DNA of 64,000 bases from Elusimicrobium minutum (GTDB taxonomy: Bacteria; Elusimicrobiota; Elusimicrobia; Elusimicrobiales; UBA9959): positions 105,808 through 169,807 of the forward strand of contig DYIF01000004.1 in the NCBI GenBank assembly GCA_020723765.1. Direction: 5' to 3'. The translations under genes and the position numbers were made by a program. The notes beneath the pieces are model-generated. The model was not told the origin of the DNA, searched no databases, and was given only the letters and a program-made list of their open reading frames with translations. Below are positions 16,587-26,493 of the stretch, in pieces. Within the stretch, counting starts at the first letter, position 1; each line of letters opens with the position of its first letter.

Positions 16587-17528
16587 CTAAATTCTATAAA
16601 ACTCGCTTGTGGTTTTAGCTATTTTGGCTATAAATTCTTTACCGCTTCTGTAACTCGGAACATCGTCCAATAAAATGGCGAGTATATAATCGCCTTTGGG
16701 AGAAAACACTATTCCGACATCGCTGCAGCTTTTTCTCAAAAGCCCGGTTTTATGTCCGACCTCCCAGGAGATAGGCACCCCTTTTCTTATTCGAGAATGG
16801 CTTTTGTTTCTTTTTAATATATCGAGCATCATATCGCTCATACTCTTTGAAACGGCCTCTTTTCTATATATTTTCTCAAGCAAAAAACCCATCTCCCTCG
16901 GGGTGGTGTAATTTTCTTTTGAAACTCTGCCCGAAGTAAGATTCATGCCCTCGGGCGTTATGCCCGTGTAAGCGAGTCCTATCTGTCTAAAATAACTTTT
17001 AAAATATTCCATGCCGAAATAATCTATCAAAAGTTTGGTCGCGGTATTGTCGCTTTCGGTTATCATCCTGTAAACTATTTCCAAAACGCTTAATCTTGTT
17101 CCGTCTCTCGCCCATTTCAAAGAACCGGAACCGTCCATCCTGTCTCTGCCGGTTATTACAAGCTCCGTATCCAAAGAAATCCTTTTTTTCTCTACCGCAT
17201 CCATAACCGCTATCATTATGGGAAGCTTAACGAGGCTTGCCGACCTGAAAAGCCTGTCCGCGTTGTACTCCCATGTTTTTGATGTTTTTAAATCTTTTAA
17301 ATAAATACCGACGCCCGATTTATAATTATCGGACATTATCCTTAATTTTTCGCAAAGTTCGGACCATTTGTAATCGTCTATGTAATACCCCGTTATCTGG
17401 GGCTCACTTGAACGAGCTATTTTGGATATTCCCATATCTTCGTCTTTTATAAATCTATGCAAATAATAAGCCAAAACGGCTATAAAAACGAACAAAAAAA
17501 AGGGAAAGTATCTTTTCATCCGATACAT
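16587..17528 (-). CDS. Class A beta-lactamase-like serine hydrolase
   Basis: The ~313-residue exported or membrane-anchored protein has a hydrophobic N-terminus (KRYFPFFLFVFIAVLAYYL), the SxxK motif in SASLVKLP, the SDN triad motif in TESDNTATK and KTG in GHKTGLLRKS. These define the penicillin-recognising fold. A Glu-containing omega-loop is not obvious. It could be a beta-lactamase, but its place next to dapB/dapL equally suits a cell-wall enzyme. Start is ambiguous (ATG 17528 or 17519); neither has a good ribosome-binding site. Confidence 0.88.
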   Translation of the reverse strand: MYRMKRYFPFFLFVFIAVLAYYLHRFIKDEDMGISKIARSSEPQITGYYIDDYKWSELCEKLRIMSDNYKSGVGIYLKDLKTSKTWEYNADRLFRSASLVKLPIMIAVMDAVEKKRISLDTELVITGRDRMDGSGSLKWARDGTRLSVLEIVYRMITESDNTATKLLIDYFGMEYFKSYFRQIGLAYTGITPEGMNLTSGRVSKENYTTPREMGFLLEKIYRKEAVSKSMSDMMLDILKRNKSHSRIRKGVPISWEVGHKTGLLRKSCSDVGIVFSPKGDYILAILLDDVPSYRSGKEFIAKIAKTTSEFYRI

Positions 17529-17581
17529 TTTAGAACAACCGAAGTCGGTTATATAAATACGGTCCCGAATCGGCAAATAAC

Positions 17582-20098
17582 TTATTTAAGCGATATATCC
17601 AGCTTATCGCCTTCCGAATAATCTAATTTTATTTTAGCGCCGTCTTTAACTTTATTTACCAGCATAAACTCGGAAAGCGGATCCTCGATATACTTCTGTA
17701 TCGTTCTAAGTAAGGGTCTGGCTCCGTAATTGGGGTCAAAACCCTTAGTGGCTATGAATTCCTTAGCTTTGGACGACATTTCAAGTTTTATATTTCTATC
17801 CGATACCTTCTTTTGGACTTTGGCGAAGTTTATATCCAGTATCTTATACATATCGTCCTGAGTCAAAGGCCTGAAAACGACTATCTCGTCTATTCTGTTA
17901 ATAAACTCCGGATTAAAAACTCTTCTGACCTCATCCATAACCGTATCTTTCATTTCTCTGTAATCCCTTTCCTTATCTTCGGAAGGAACAAATCCCAATG
18001 TTTTTCCTTTTGTTATAAGCCTGGCTCCGATATTGGACGTCATTATAAGTATGGTGTTTTTAAAACTTACTTTGTGACCGAGGCTGTCGGTAAGTATTCC
18101 GTCGTCCATGACCTGCAAAAGTATGTTATAAACGTCGGGATGCGCTTTTTCCATTTCGTCTAAAACCACAACCGAGTAAGGTTTTCTTCTTACTGCTTCG
18201 GTCAATTTTCCACCTTCTTCGTAACCGACATATCCCGGAGGAGCGCCTATAAGTCTTGAAACCGCAAACTTTTCCATATACTCGGACATATCTATTCTAA
18301 CCATGGCGTCTTCGTTTCCAAACAAATACTCGGCTACGGCTCTGGCAAGCTCGGTTTTACCTACGCCGGTTGGACCCAAAAACAAAAAGTTTCCTATCGG
18401 TTTTTTGGGGTCTTTCATTCCGGTTCTCGAGCGTTTTATCGACTTGGCTATTATCTTAACCGCCTCGTCCTGACCGATAATTCTTTTGTGAAGTTCGTCT
18501 TCCATATGCAAAAGTTTTTCGGCTTCCGACTGGGTAAGTCTGGTAACGGGAATACCGGTCCATTTGGAAGCTATTATCGCTATGTCTTCTTCGGTTACGG
18601 TAGGTTTTTTCTTTTCCCTTTCCTCTCTCCATTTCTTCTTCATATCCTCAAATTCTTTTTTCAGCTGTTTTCTTTTTTCCACAAGCTCGGCTTTCTTTTC
18701 AAGGTCGTTTTTTTCTTCGGCTTCTTTTTCTTTATCTTTTATTTCTTCTATTTCTCTTTCTTTATCCTTGAATTCCGGCGGATAGACGGACATTTTAAGT
18801 CTTGCGCTCGAACCCGCTTCGTCCATAAGATCTATGGCTTTGTCGGGAAGGGCTCTATCGGTTATATATTTATCGGAAAGTACCACCGCGGCTTCTATGG
18901 CCTTATCGGTATATACGCACATATGATGAGACTCGTATTTATCTTTAAGTCCTTTTAAAATTTCTATCGTTTCATCTACTGTCGGAGGATCGACCACAAC
19001 GGGTTGAAATCTTCTCTCAAGCGCGGGATCGTGTTCTATGTGTTTTCTATATTCGTCGAATGTCGTAGCTCCAATACACTGAAGCTCTCCTCTGGCCAAA
19101 GCCGGTTTTAAAATGTTAGCCGCATCGATGGCTCCTTCGGCGGCTCCGGCGCCTATGACCGTATGAAGCTCGTCTATAAAAATTATTATGGAATTCTTCG
19201 CTTTTCTAATCTCGTCTATTATCGTTTTAAGCCTCTGCTCGAATTCCCCTCTATATTTCGTTCCGGCCACTATCGAAGCCAAATCCAGACTGACAAGCCT
19301 TTTGCCGTTTAAAGTCTCGGGAACGTCTCCGCTTACTATTCTCTGAGCAAGCCCTTCGACTATGGCGGTTTTACCTACCCCCGGCTCTCCGACAAGAACC
19401 GGATTATTTTTTGTTCTTCTTCCCAAAACCTGTATCACTCTATCCATTTCGTTTTCTCTTCCTATCACAGGGTCTAATTGCCCGTTTTTCGCCAGATCGG
19501 TAAGATCTCTTCCAAACTCGTCCAACGTTTGGGTTTTTACCCTTATCGGTTTATAAGAAGAAGAATGTTTAGATTCTTTTTCTCTATAAAGAGGCCTTTG
19601 AGGCTTTTCATCTTCCTCCTCTTCATATTCTTCCTCTTCATCCTCTCTTCTCATAGCTCCGGCCTCTCCCAAAATCTTCATTATTTCCTGTTTCAAATTG
19701 GAAAATCTTACTCCCATTGTATTCAATATCCTCGCTCCTATCCCTTCCTCGTCTTTGACAAGCGCTAAAATAACGTGTTCGCTGCCTATATAATTATGGC
19801 CGAATTTCTGGGCCTCTTCCACGGCGTACTCTATTATTTTTTTAGCCTGAATGCTAAGCGGAAGTTCGCCTAAAAGCATCATAGATTGTCCCACTCCTAT
19901 AGCGTCTTCTATGTTCATCCTTAACTTTTTAAGATCCACATTTAAATTTTTTAACGCTATGGCCGCAACGCTATCCTCCACATCGGTTATGGCTAAAAGT
20001 ATATGTTCGCTTCCCAAATAATCGTGATTCAACCTTTTCGCATGCTCCTGAGCGACCATAAATATTCTCTGAAAATGAGGACTAAATCTTCCCTGCAT
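17582..20098 (-). CDS. clpC: ATP-dependent Clp protease ATPase subunit ClpC
   Basis: The 838-residue AAA+ unfoldase has an N-terminal double Clp_N domain (1-~145), first ATPase module with GEPGVGKT (~237), a coiled-coil middle domain (~400-490), and a second module with GPTGVGKT (~573) and VVLDEMEKAH. It feeds substrates to ClpP and works with adaptors. No ctsR/mcsA/mcsB is present; instead the gene lies between the NfeD protease and a serine hydrolase. Ribosome-binding site GGAGG. Confidence 0.96.
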   Translation of the reverse strand: MQGRFSPHFQRIFMVAQEHAKRLNHDYLGSEHILLAITDVEDSVAAIALKNLNVDLKKLRMNIEDAIGVGQSMMLLGELPLSIQAKKIIEYAVEEAQKFGHNYIGSEHVILALVKDEEGIGARILNTMGVRFSNLKQEIMKILGEAGAMRREDEEEEYEEEEDEKPQRPLYREKESKHSSSYKPIRVKTQTLDEFGRDLTDLAKNGQLDPVIGRENEMDRVIQVLGRRTKNNPVLVGEPGVGKTAIVEGLAQRIVSGDVPETLNGKRLVSLDLASIVAGTKYRGEFEQRLKTIIDEIRKAKNSIIIFIDELHTVIGAGAAEGAIDAANILKPALARGELQCIGATTFDEYRKHIEHDPALERRFQPVVVDPPTVDETIEILKGLKDKYESHHMCVYTDKAIEAAVVLSDKYITDRALPDKAIDLMDEAGSSARLKMSVYPPEFKDKEREIEEIKDKEKEAEEKNDLEKKAELVEKRKQLKKEFEDMKKKWREEREKKKPTVTEEDIAIIASKWTGIPVTRLTQSEAEKLLHMEDELHKRIIGQDEAVKIIAKSIKRSRTGMKDPKKPIGNFLFLGPTGVGKTELARAVAEYLFGNEDAMVRIDMSEYMEKFAVSRLIGAPPGYVGYEEGGKLTEAVRRKPYSVVVLDEMEKAHPDVYNILLQVMDDGILTDSLGHKVSFKNTILIMTSNIGARLITKGKTLGFVPSEDKERDYREMKDTVMDEVRRVFNPEFINRIDEIVVFRPLTQDDMYKILDINFAKVQKKVSDRNIKLEMSSKAKEFIATKGFDPNYGARPLLRTIQKYIEDPLSEFMLVNKVKDGAKIKLDYSEGDKLDISLK

Positions 20099-20110
20099 AT
20101 ACTACCTCCG

Positions 20111-21472
20111 TTAATTAACCTTTTTAACCTTCACCGTAAAACCTTCTATCGAAACCACCTCTACCTCTTTATTAGCTTCTATCTCGCCTTCTACGCTTTC
20201 GGCGTCCCACCACTCCCCTTCTATCAATATCTTGCCTTTGGGAGACAAAGCGTATCTGGTAAAATATCTCTTGCCTATCATAGCCTCTTTGCCGGTCTCG
20301 ACTTTTCTCAAATGAGATCTAAGAACCACAAAGCCGAGTATAAAAACCACCGCTATAAGACCGATAAGATTTATAGTTAAAAATCCCATATCCACTCCTA
20401 TTCCGCTTATATTCGGAGAGCCTTTGAAAAGCATGGTCGCGCCCAAAAACATTGAAACCACCGCGGCAAAAGTCAAAAGTCCGTAACTCATAACTTTTAT
20501 TTCGACTATCAAAAACAATATTCCCAAAAGTATCAAAACTATCCCGGCAAAATTCGCGCTTAATGTTTGGAAAGCGTAAAGACCGACTACTAAAGACATA
20601 GCCCCAACCACTCCGGGAAGTATTAACCCGGGATTATAAAGCTCTATAAAAATACCTATAGCGCCTATACTCATTAAAAGCATTGCTATGTTAGGATCGG
20701 TTATAGTAGACAAAAAAGATTGTCTTTTCGTTCTTTCGAAATAAACCGTTTCTCTTACGGTATCCGTTTTTATTACCCCGAATTTGTCCAGATTAAAATT
20801 ATGAATTTGTTTAAGCAAATCTTTTTCGTCTTCGGCCACAAATTCTATCACTTTATATTTCAAAGCCTCGTTTGCGGTAACGGAGTCGCTTTTGGTAACC
20901 GCGTTTACCGCCCAATCCACATTTCTGTTTTTATACTGACATATTGATTTGATGTAAGCCTTTGCGTCGTTTAAAACCTTTTCTTCCATCGCCGAAGATT
21001 GTTTTTTGTCTTTATCCTTGTCTTTCTTATTATCAAGATCTATCCCTCCCCCTCCAATCATAACCGGATGGGCCGCTCCTATATTGGTGGAAGGGCTCAT
21101 AGCCGCTATATGAGAAGCCACCGTTATAAAAACGCCTGCCGAAGCGGCTCTCGCTCCTTTTGGATAAACATATACGACTATCGGTTTTTTGGAATCTAAC
21201 ATCTTTTTTATTATCTCTCTCATCGAAGCGTCAAGCCCCCCGGGGGTGTCGAGCCTTAAAATCATCATATCGAAATCTTCAGAGTTCAATCTATCTATCG
21301 CCGAGTTTATATACTCGCTTGCCACCGGTATTATTACGCCGGAGTAAGTGGCTATTAAAACTTTCCTTACGGCATAATCGGAAACTTTCGTATTATCTTT
21401 TTTAGCATCCGCCGAAAAGCCGGGCGAAACGCATAATAAATATAAAGACAAAATGATTAGTTTTATAAACAT
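20111..21472 (-). CDS. NfeD family membrane serine protease
   Basis: The 453-residue protein has a signal peptide, a ClpP-like 1510-N protease domain (~28-240) with the oxyanion DTPGGLDASM and nucleophile Ser in RAASAGVF, then four to five membrane helices and a C-terminal NfeD OB-fold (~390-450). The likely catalytic Lys is in the LNDAKAYIK helix. Archaeal relatives cleave stomatin. Here no stomatin gene is adjacent. It is the first gene of the clpC-dapB-dapL operon, 12 bp upstream of clpC. A 12-bp palindrome (21489-21500) lies in the leader. Confidence 0.92.
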   Translation of the reverse strand: MFIKLIILSLYLLCVSPGFSADAKKDNTKVSDYAVRKVLIATYSGVIIPVASEYINSAIDRLNSEDFDMMILRLDTPGGLDASMREIIKKMLDSKKPIVVYVYPKGARAASAGVFITVASHIAAMSPSTNIGAAHPVMIGGGGIDLDNKKDKDKDKKQSSAMEEKVLNDAKAYIKSICQYKNRNVDWAVNAVTKSDSVTANEALKYKVIEFVAEDEKDLLKQIHNFNLDKFGVIKTDTVRETVYFERTKRQSFLSTITDPNIAMLLMSIGAIGIFIELYNPGLILPGVVGAMSLVVGLYAFQTLSANFAGIVLILLGILFLIVEIKVMSYGLLTFAAVVSMFLGATMLFKGSPNISGIGVDMGFLTINLIGLIAVVFILGFVVLRSHLRKVETGKEAMIGKRYFTRYALSPKGKILIEGEWWDAESVEGEIEANKEVEVVSIEGFTVKVKKVN

Positions 21473-21542
21473 AAAATCTCCCGCGCAAATTACGCGTAAT
21501 ACTTCTCTATTATAAATTATACATTTTTAAAAATTTATATGA

Positions 21543-21581
21543 AAATAAAAAAGGAGCGAAACTTAAAAGAATCGCTCCTTT
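21543..21581 (-). terminator. Rho-independent terminator after SWIB gene
   Basis: On the minus strand a 10-bp stem AAAGGAGCGA/TCGCTCCTTT with a 12-nt loop is followed by a T-rich run, right after the SWIB stop codon. Confidence 0.88.
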
Positions 21582-21602
21582 CAATTACGATTTAGTCCCG
21601 AA

Positions 21603-21872
21603 TTATTTCGTATGTTTTTTTACGTATACGGCTATTTCAAACATGCTTATCTGTTTTTTGCCGCCGAATACTTTTCCCAATTTCTCATCGGGGTTTATCA
21701 TTCTTTTATTTTTCTTGTCCTGTAATCCGTTTTTCTTTATGTAGTCCCATATTTTTTTGGTTATCTGAGTTCTCGGAATCGGTTTGGAACCGACTATTTC
21801 GGCAAGAACCTCATCGGGTGTTACAGGGGCCATGAACTTTGCGTTGGGTGTTCTTTTGGTTTTTGATGCCAT
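21603..21872 (-). CDS. Stand-alone SWIB/MDM2 domain protein
   Basis: The 89-residue protein is almost entirely one SWIB domain (FMAPVTPDEVLAEIVG...ITKKIWDYIKKNGLQD...DEKLGKVFGG...ISMFEIAVYVKKH). SWIB is best known from eukaryotic chromatin remodelling and MDM2; small bacterial versions occur in Chlamydia and several uncultured phyla, where one is fused to topoisomerase I. The function in bacteria is unsettled, probably chromosome-related. The start follows AGGAGG, and it has its own terminator. Confidence 0.93.
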   Translation of the reverse strand: MASKTKRTPNAKFMAPVTPDEVLAEIVGSKPIPRTQITKKIWDYIKKNGLQDKKNKRMINPDEKLGKVFGGKKQISMFEIAVYVKKHTK

Positions 21873-21973
21873 CTTTCCTCCTAATAATTTAAATGCATAA
21901 TATAATAATAGTAATTCCCAATGAATTTGTCAATAGTTTTTTTGATTTTTTCTAAAAAGATACGGCAATTTTT

Positions 21974-22165
21974 TTATATAGCCTTAACTATCCTGTTGCT
22001 TTTTATGCAGGTTGTGCATACGTAACAGGTAGTAGTTTTGCCATCCAGAACAATCTTCTGCTTCTGAAGATTGGGTTTAAATTTTCTTATAGAAGCTTTA
22101 TTGGAGTGGCTGTAGCTTTTGCCGCTCTTAGCAGATTTTCCACATATTTTACATTTATATGCCAT
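21974..22165 (-). CDS. rpmB: 50S ribosomal protein L28
   Basis: The 63-residue basic protein shows the L28 pattern with [18 protein letters not shown] and [11 protein letters not shown]. Two Cys pairs (CKIC near the N-terminus, CYVCTTC) make it the zinc-binding form. It is a single-gene unit; the next gene is on the other side of a repeat element. A TATAAT lies 9 bp before the ATG and no Shine-Dalgarno is seen. Confidence 0.96.
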   Translation of the reverse strand: MAYKCKICGKSAKSGKSYSHSNKASIRKFKPNLQKQKIVLDGKTTTCYVCTTCIKSNRIVKAI

Positions 22166-22174
22166 AATAAATTA

Positions 22175-22180
22175 ATTATA
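22175..22180 (-). promoter_or_regulatory. -10 element of rpmB
   Basis: TATAAT on the minus strand, 9 bp before the rpmB ATG. The expected start of transcription leaves a 2-3 nt leader at most, with no ribosome-binding site. Confidence 0.5.
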
Positions 22181-22209
22181 ACATATTTTTAAATATCGTC
22201 AAAACAAAG

Positions 22210-22398
22210 AAAGTTCAATGTCTAAAGTTTAATGTTCAAAGTCTAAAGTCGCACGATTGGAAGAAAAAGTTGTACGATTTGAATTTACCAATCCTCCAGT
22301 CCTCCATTCATCCAATCCTCCACGCTCCCACGCATCTACACATCTACGCCTCTATACCTCTAATTTCTTCCACCCCTTCCATATCTTCTAAATCTCCA
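22210..22398 (+). repeat. Composite 7/8-bp tandem repeat element, copy 1
   Basis: Five YAAWGTY heptamers are followed by the core (GTCGCACGATTGGAAGAAAA) and about ten degenerate octamers of the CTAYRCAT / CCAATCCT type ending in a TTTCTTCCA tail. It fills the divergent interval between rpmB and mltA. No coding frame is credible here. Confidence 0.85.
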
Positions 22399-22453
22399 AA
22401 ATCGTGCCCGAAGGTCCCTTGAAAAACAAGCCTATTTTTATTAATATTTATTT

Positions 22454-23716
22454 GTGAAGCCGATAATTTGTTACATTTTATCCTGTTTTTTAAACGCTCA
22501 AAACTTAGACACGAAAAATTTTAATAACGAAATTCCAAAAGTTTACCCCAAGTTTGAAACCAAATCGTCCTGTCCTAAAAGTTTTTCCGACCTAAGATTA
22601 AATATAGAATACTTAGACATAGAAAATCCGGTTAAAGACGTGTCTCTTGGCAGCTGGACATCTTTGAGCGATATGGACGACGACCTGGATAGAAAAAGCC
22701 TTTTAGATTCCATTAAAATAAATATAGAATACTGGAAATCCAAACCATCCTCTTTCTCGGTCAAATTCGGAAAAGATTCGTATACTAAAGACCAGATGCT
22801 CAAATCTTCGGAAAGATTATATGAAATATTCTCATCCACGCTTTCTTATAAAAACATATTTGAAATATTAAAAAAGGAATTTAAGATATACAAAGCGGTT
22901 GCGGACGATACGAAGGACGTCACAATAACCGGTTATTATGAAAGCGAGATAGCCGTAAAAAAAGAAAAAGACGAAGATTACAAATACGCAATTCATTTCA
23001 GACCCCCGGATCTTATCAAGGTAGTCGGACAGGATTTCGACTACGGCAGATACGACGAAAACGGAAATCTTGTTAAATACTACTCTACCGAAGAGATAAG
23101 AAAAGGAGCCATAGACAAACATAATCTTGAAATAGTCTACTCAAATCACCCCTCGCATATAATGCTGGCTCAGATACAGGGCTCTTCCATAATAAGATAC
23201 CCCGACGGTTCATACGACAGAATCGGGTTTGACGGAGCAAACGGATGGAAATTTCAAAGCGTTCAGAAAATACTTATGGATTGCGGAGAAATTCCGTCTA
23301 TGAATTTCAAAGATTTCATAAAATACCTTTCCTCTCAACCCCAGGATAGAGAAGAAAGGCTTGTAAATCTAAACCCTCGATATATATTTTTTAATCTTAA
23401 AGACAAAGAAACTCAAGCGGTCGGCGCCATAGGCAAAGAACTTATACCCCAAAGATCGGTAGCCATAGACCCGGCCTATATACCGTACGGGATCTTGGCT
23501 TATATAATATCCACAAAACCGGTAAGCGACGAAAACGGTGAAAAGATAATAGAATTTAAAAAATTTTCAAGATTTATATCCTCTCACGATACCGGTAGCG
23601 CCATAAGAGGAGCGGGAAGAATAGATTTATTCTGGGGTAGCGGTAAAAAAGCCGAAACCGAAGCATCCTCCATGAAGGCTAAAGCGGAGTTTTATCTATT
23701 TGCTCCAAAAAACTGA
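22454..23716 (+). CDS. mltA: Membrane-bound lytic murein transglycosylase A (MltA)
   Basis: The 420-residue protein has the MltA barrel domain (~150-300, with DVTITGYYE) and the C-terminal 3D domain (SVAIDPAYIPYG, then SHDTGSAIRGAGRIDLFWG) that carries the catalytic Asp residues. It cleaves glycan strands to anhydromuropeptides. The frame opens at GTG 22454 with no upstream alternative before a stop. A short hydrophobic N-terminus ends in ILSC and may be a lipobox, although it is unusually short. It overlaps the convergent GTPase gene by 38 bp. Confidence 0.92.
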   Translation: MKPIICYILSCFLNAQNLDTKNFNNEIPKVYPKFETKSSCPKSFSDLRLNIEYLDIENPVKDVSLGSWTSLSDMDDDLDRKSLLDSIKINIEYWKSKPSSFSVKFGKDSYTKDQMLKSSERLYEIFSSTLSYKNIFEILKKEFKIYKAVADDTKDVTITGYYESEIAVKKEKDEDYKYAIHFRPPDLIKVVGQDFDYGRYDENGNLVKYYSTEEIRKGAIDKHNLEIVYSNHPSHIMLAQIQGSSIIRYPDGSYDRIGFDGANGWKFQSVQKILMDCGEIPSMNFKDFIKYLSSQPQDREERLVNLNPRYIFFNLKDKETQAVGAIGKELIPQRSVAIDPAYIPYGILAYIISTKPVSDENGEKIIEFKKFSRFISSHDTGSAIRGAGRIDLFWGSGKKAETEASSMKAKAEFYLFAPKN

Positions 23717-25298
23717 TATCCTTTTCTATGTCCGATAAATTTATATCGGTTTTATCCAGAACCTTTTTAACCGTAGAAATTCTTTCCTCGGCTTCTTTTA
23801 TTATCGCATTCATTTTTTTCTCTATCTCGTTATTCAAAATATCCGCGACCGAAGAGCCTGCTCTCGTAAGATTCTTTTCCACATCGAAAGCTATTCCTTT
23901 TAGAATATGATTTATTACAATTTTCTTTATAAACTTTATTCTTAAAGGTATCAAAAACCATAAAAGCTCTATATGGACGTCAAAAGCCTGGGTGACGCTT
24001 GTTTTTGAAAGTTTTATTTCGATATCGCTTTGTTCTATCGGTATAAAAGGGATATCGGTCTTTAAAACTTTATTAGATTCTTCTATAAAAGTTTTTATAA
24101 AATTGTTGGTCATATCCCCGAACTTTCGTATTATTTTATCCCCCATATTTTTGATTTTCGGAACTTCCGTTTCGCTTAATTCATAAATTTTTTCCGTTAG
24201 AACTTCGGCTAAAATATCTTCGTAACTTTTTGAAATTTCCATAAGATTTTCTTCTCTTTCGGATAATTTTTTGTTTATCGTATTTACGCAATACTCCGAT
24301 ATCTCGTACTGTTTTTTCAGAAATAACTTTATCGTTTTATCTTTGTTTTTGGAAAATTCGTTTATCTTAAGCACCTGCAAATCTTTTTTTAATTCGTTTA
24401 TTTTTTCAATATTGTCATATATTTCTTTTTTAAGTTTTTTTATCTCGTCGTCCTTTTTGCAGACCGTATTATAAGCCGCTTTTAAAAAAGAAATAAGATA
24501 TTTTCTTATATTTTCGGTTTTATAACCGATAATCTCTTCTTTAACTATTTCCATTTTTTCGTTTAAAGGTTCTATTATATCGTTTAAAATTTTATTTCTT
24601 AAACCCGTGTCTTTAACTGAATATTTCATCACATCAAACTCCCCCAATCTTTTTCTAACAAATTCCAAAACCTTCTCCCCGTCCTCTTCCGATATAAGGT
24701 CCGTTTTGGTTATCAGTATCAATACCTTGGGGGTATGTTTCTTTAAAATATTTATAAATTCCGCTTCATTTTCGGAGAGTGGCGAATCGAAACTAATCGC
24801 CACTATGGCAAGCTGGAGACTCGGGAAAAGAGAGAATGTGGCGTCCGAGTGAGTTTTGGAATAATAAAGCCCGGGAGTATCTATAAACCTTATTTTTTTA
24901 AAATCTTCTGAAATCTTTAATTTTAAATCGACAAGCCTTACTTTAAGAATATTGCCGGGATTTCTCTCTTCGCTTACATAATTTACGACCTCGTTTATAT
25001 CGCATATCTTTTTGCTTCCGTCAAAAAAAACTATCTCCGCCGAGTCTTTTTCCGCGTAAGAAACTACGGTTATAACCCCGGTTACCGGCAGTATTCCGCA
25101 GGGAAGAACGTCTCTTGAAATAATGGAATTAATAAAACTGCTTTTACCCGATTTAAATCTGCCGACGATGGCGACATCTATCGTTTTATTTTCTTGTACT
25201 ATCGAATATAAATTATCTATGAGGCTTAAGACGTCTTTAAAATCGTACTTTAACGCCAAAGACCCCAGTTCTTTTATCTTATTCTTCGATAAGTTCAT
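23679..25298 (-). CDS. Bacterial dynamin-like GTPase
   Basis: The 539-residue protein has a dynamin-type GTPase domain: P-loop GRFKSGKSS (~46), a T-loop LPVTGVITV, DTPGLYYS (G3) and LITKTDL (G4). Long helical regions follow (~260-400), with a hydrophobic patch (ELLWFLIPLRIKFIKKIV, ~430-450) that may be the membrane paddle, and a terminal coiled coil. Such proteins remodel or repair membranes. It is single, not the paired form seen in some bacteria. Its start lies inside the end of the antiporter gene (20-bp overlap). Confidence 0.85.
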   Translation of the reverse strand: MNLSKNKIKELGSLALKYDFKDVLSLIDNLYSIVQENKTIDVAIVGRFKSGKSSFINSIISRDVLPCGILPVTGVITVVSYAEKDSAEIVFFDGSKKICDINEVVNYVSEERNPGNILKVRLVDLKLKISEDFKKIRFIDTPGLYYSKTHSDATFSLFPSLQLAIVAISFDSPLSENEAEFINILKKHTPKVLILITKTDLISEEDGEKVLEFVRKRLGEFDVMKYSVKDTGLRNKILNDIIEPLNEKMEIVKEEIIGYKTENIRKYLISFLKAAYNTVCKKDDEIKKLKKEIYDNIEKINELKKDLQVLKINEFSKNKDKTIKLFLKKQYEISEYCVNTINKKLSEREENLMEISKSYEDILAEVLTEKIYELSETEVPKIKNMGDKIIRKFGDMTNNFIKTFIEESNKVLKTDIPFIPIEQSDIEIKLSKTSVTQAFDVHIELLWFLIPLRIKFIKKIVINHILKGIAFDVEKNLTRAGSSVADILNNEIEKKMNAIIKEAEERISTVKKVLDKTDINLSDIEKDISFLEQIDKTPL

Positions 25299-26472
25299 CC
25301 TTTGTCTCTGTCATATGTTTTTTAGCCGGTATGAGATGCTTTGGCTCAAAGAATAACGTGGCTATCGCCGTCGGTATTACAGCGCTTGCTATTACGACCA
25401 TAACAATCAACGAATACTGGGTCTGATCGATTATGCCGTGAGTATATCCAAAAAGCGCGGATATGGTGCCGAATGTAAGACCGGTCGACATTAAAAGAGT
25501 GTAATACATTCTCTCATTCTTTTCTTTTCTAAACATGGAAATAAACGGATAAAGCCCGAATATTTTTGACAAAACCTTCGATAGAAAAAGAAAAATAAAT
25601 ATAAGAGGCGCGGATATTAAGCTTTTAAAAGAAACGAAGCTTCCCGCTCTTAAGAAATAAAAAGGGGTTAAAAAACCTATGGTAAGAGTTCTCATTCTTA
25701 AAATCCAGTTTTTATTTCTAATGCTAAACTCCGCCAAAACCATGCCGGCTATATATGCGGGAAGAACAGGCTCCACATCGGACCTTACGGCTACAAAACC
25801 TAAAAACAAAAGAACCAGCATTACAAACTTCGCTCTTATAGCGGCGGTCCTGTTGCCGTATATGTTGGTGAGATAATCCGTGGCTTTGGGAAATATAAAA
25901 ATTACGACGGCTGAAACCAAAATAAAAACTACGGTTTTAAGATTAAAAGGAGAAAAAACAAAACCTAAAGCCAAAACCGTTCCTATATCGTTTAAAAAAC
26001 AGGAGGCCAGAATCCCTTTTCCAAATTCCGTGGAATTGAGTCCAGTTTCTATCATAACGGCATAAACTACCGCCATGGAAGTTGTAGAAAGCGCTATTCC
26101 GACCAGAAGAGAAGCGTCGCGGCTCCATCCGACCAGGTATTTGGATACCAGATACCCCCCGATAAAAGGAGCTAAAAAACCTATTGTTCCTATTATTAAG
26201 GATTCTTTTCTTTTATCTTTGAGGGTTTTAGGGTCGAGCTCTGTACCCGCTAAAAACGTCAAAAGAATCGCCGCAAACGAAGCGAGAACTTTTATCCATT
26301 CGGTATTCGGCTCTAAAATATTTATTCCCGCATATTTTAAAGCGATATTCGCCACTATGGCGCCGACGGTTATTTCTATCAAGGCTATCGATATTTTTAG
26401 ATGATAGGCTATTATTGCGCTTGTTACCGCCAGAGCTATGTATATTGTGGCAAGCTGATATATGTGTTCCAT
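25279..26472 (-). CDS. Cation:proton antiporter (CPA2/KefB-like) under fluoride riboswitch
   Basis: The 397-residue integral membrane protein has about 11-12 helices of the Na_H_Exchanger fold. The unwound-helix region reads LSTTSMAVVYAV and the ion-site region FLNDIGTVLAL has an Asn-Asp pair. There is no C-terminal TrkA-N domain. Because a fluoride aptamer precedes it, it probably acts in fluoride stress, either by fluoride export or by ion balance; which is not shown by sequence. Ribosome-binding site GGAGG at 26479-26483. Confidence 0.9.
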   Translation of the reverse strand: MEHIYQLATIYIALAVTSAIIAYHLKISIALIEITVGAIVANIALKYAGINILEPNTEWIKVLASFAAILLTFLAGTELDPKTLKDKRKESLIIGTIGFLAPFIGGYLVSKYLVGWSRDASLLVGIALSTTSMAVVYAVMIETGLNSTEFGKGILASCFLNDIGTVLALGFVFSPFNLKTVVFILVSAVVIFIFPKATDYLTNIYGNRTAAIRAKFVMLVLLFLGFVAVRSDVEPVLPAYIAGMVLAEFSIRNKNWILRMRTLTIGFLTPFYFLRAGSFVSFKSLISAPLIFIFLFLSKVLSKIFGLYPFISMFRKEKNERMYYTLLMSTGLTFGTISALFGYTHGIIDQTQYSLIVMVVIASAVIPTAIATLFFEPKHLIPAKKHMTETKDELIEE

Positions 26473-26493
26473 AAGATACCTCCTTTTATTTTA

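Noticed and set aside
16587..17528. Confident antibiotic-resistance beta-lactamase
   Set aside because: The SxxK, SDN and KTG motifs are shared with cell-wall hydrolases, the omega-loop Glu is not clear, and the gene sits in a wall-synthesis operon.
22210..22398. Insertion-sequence or MITE remnant
   Set aside because: No terminal inverted repeats, target duplications or transposase fragments are seen at any of the five copies.
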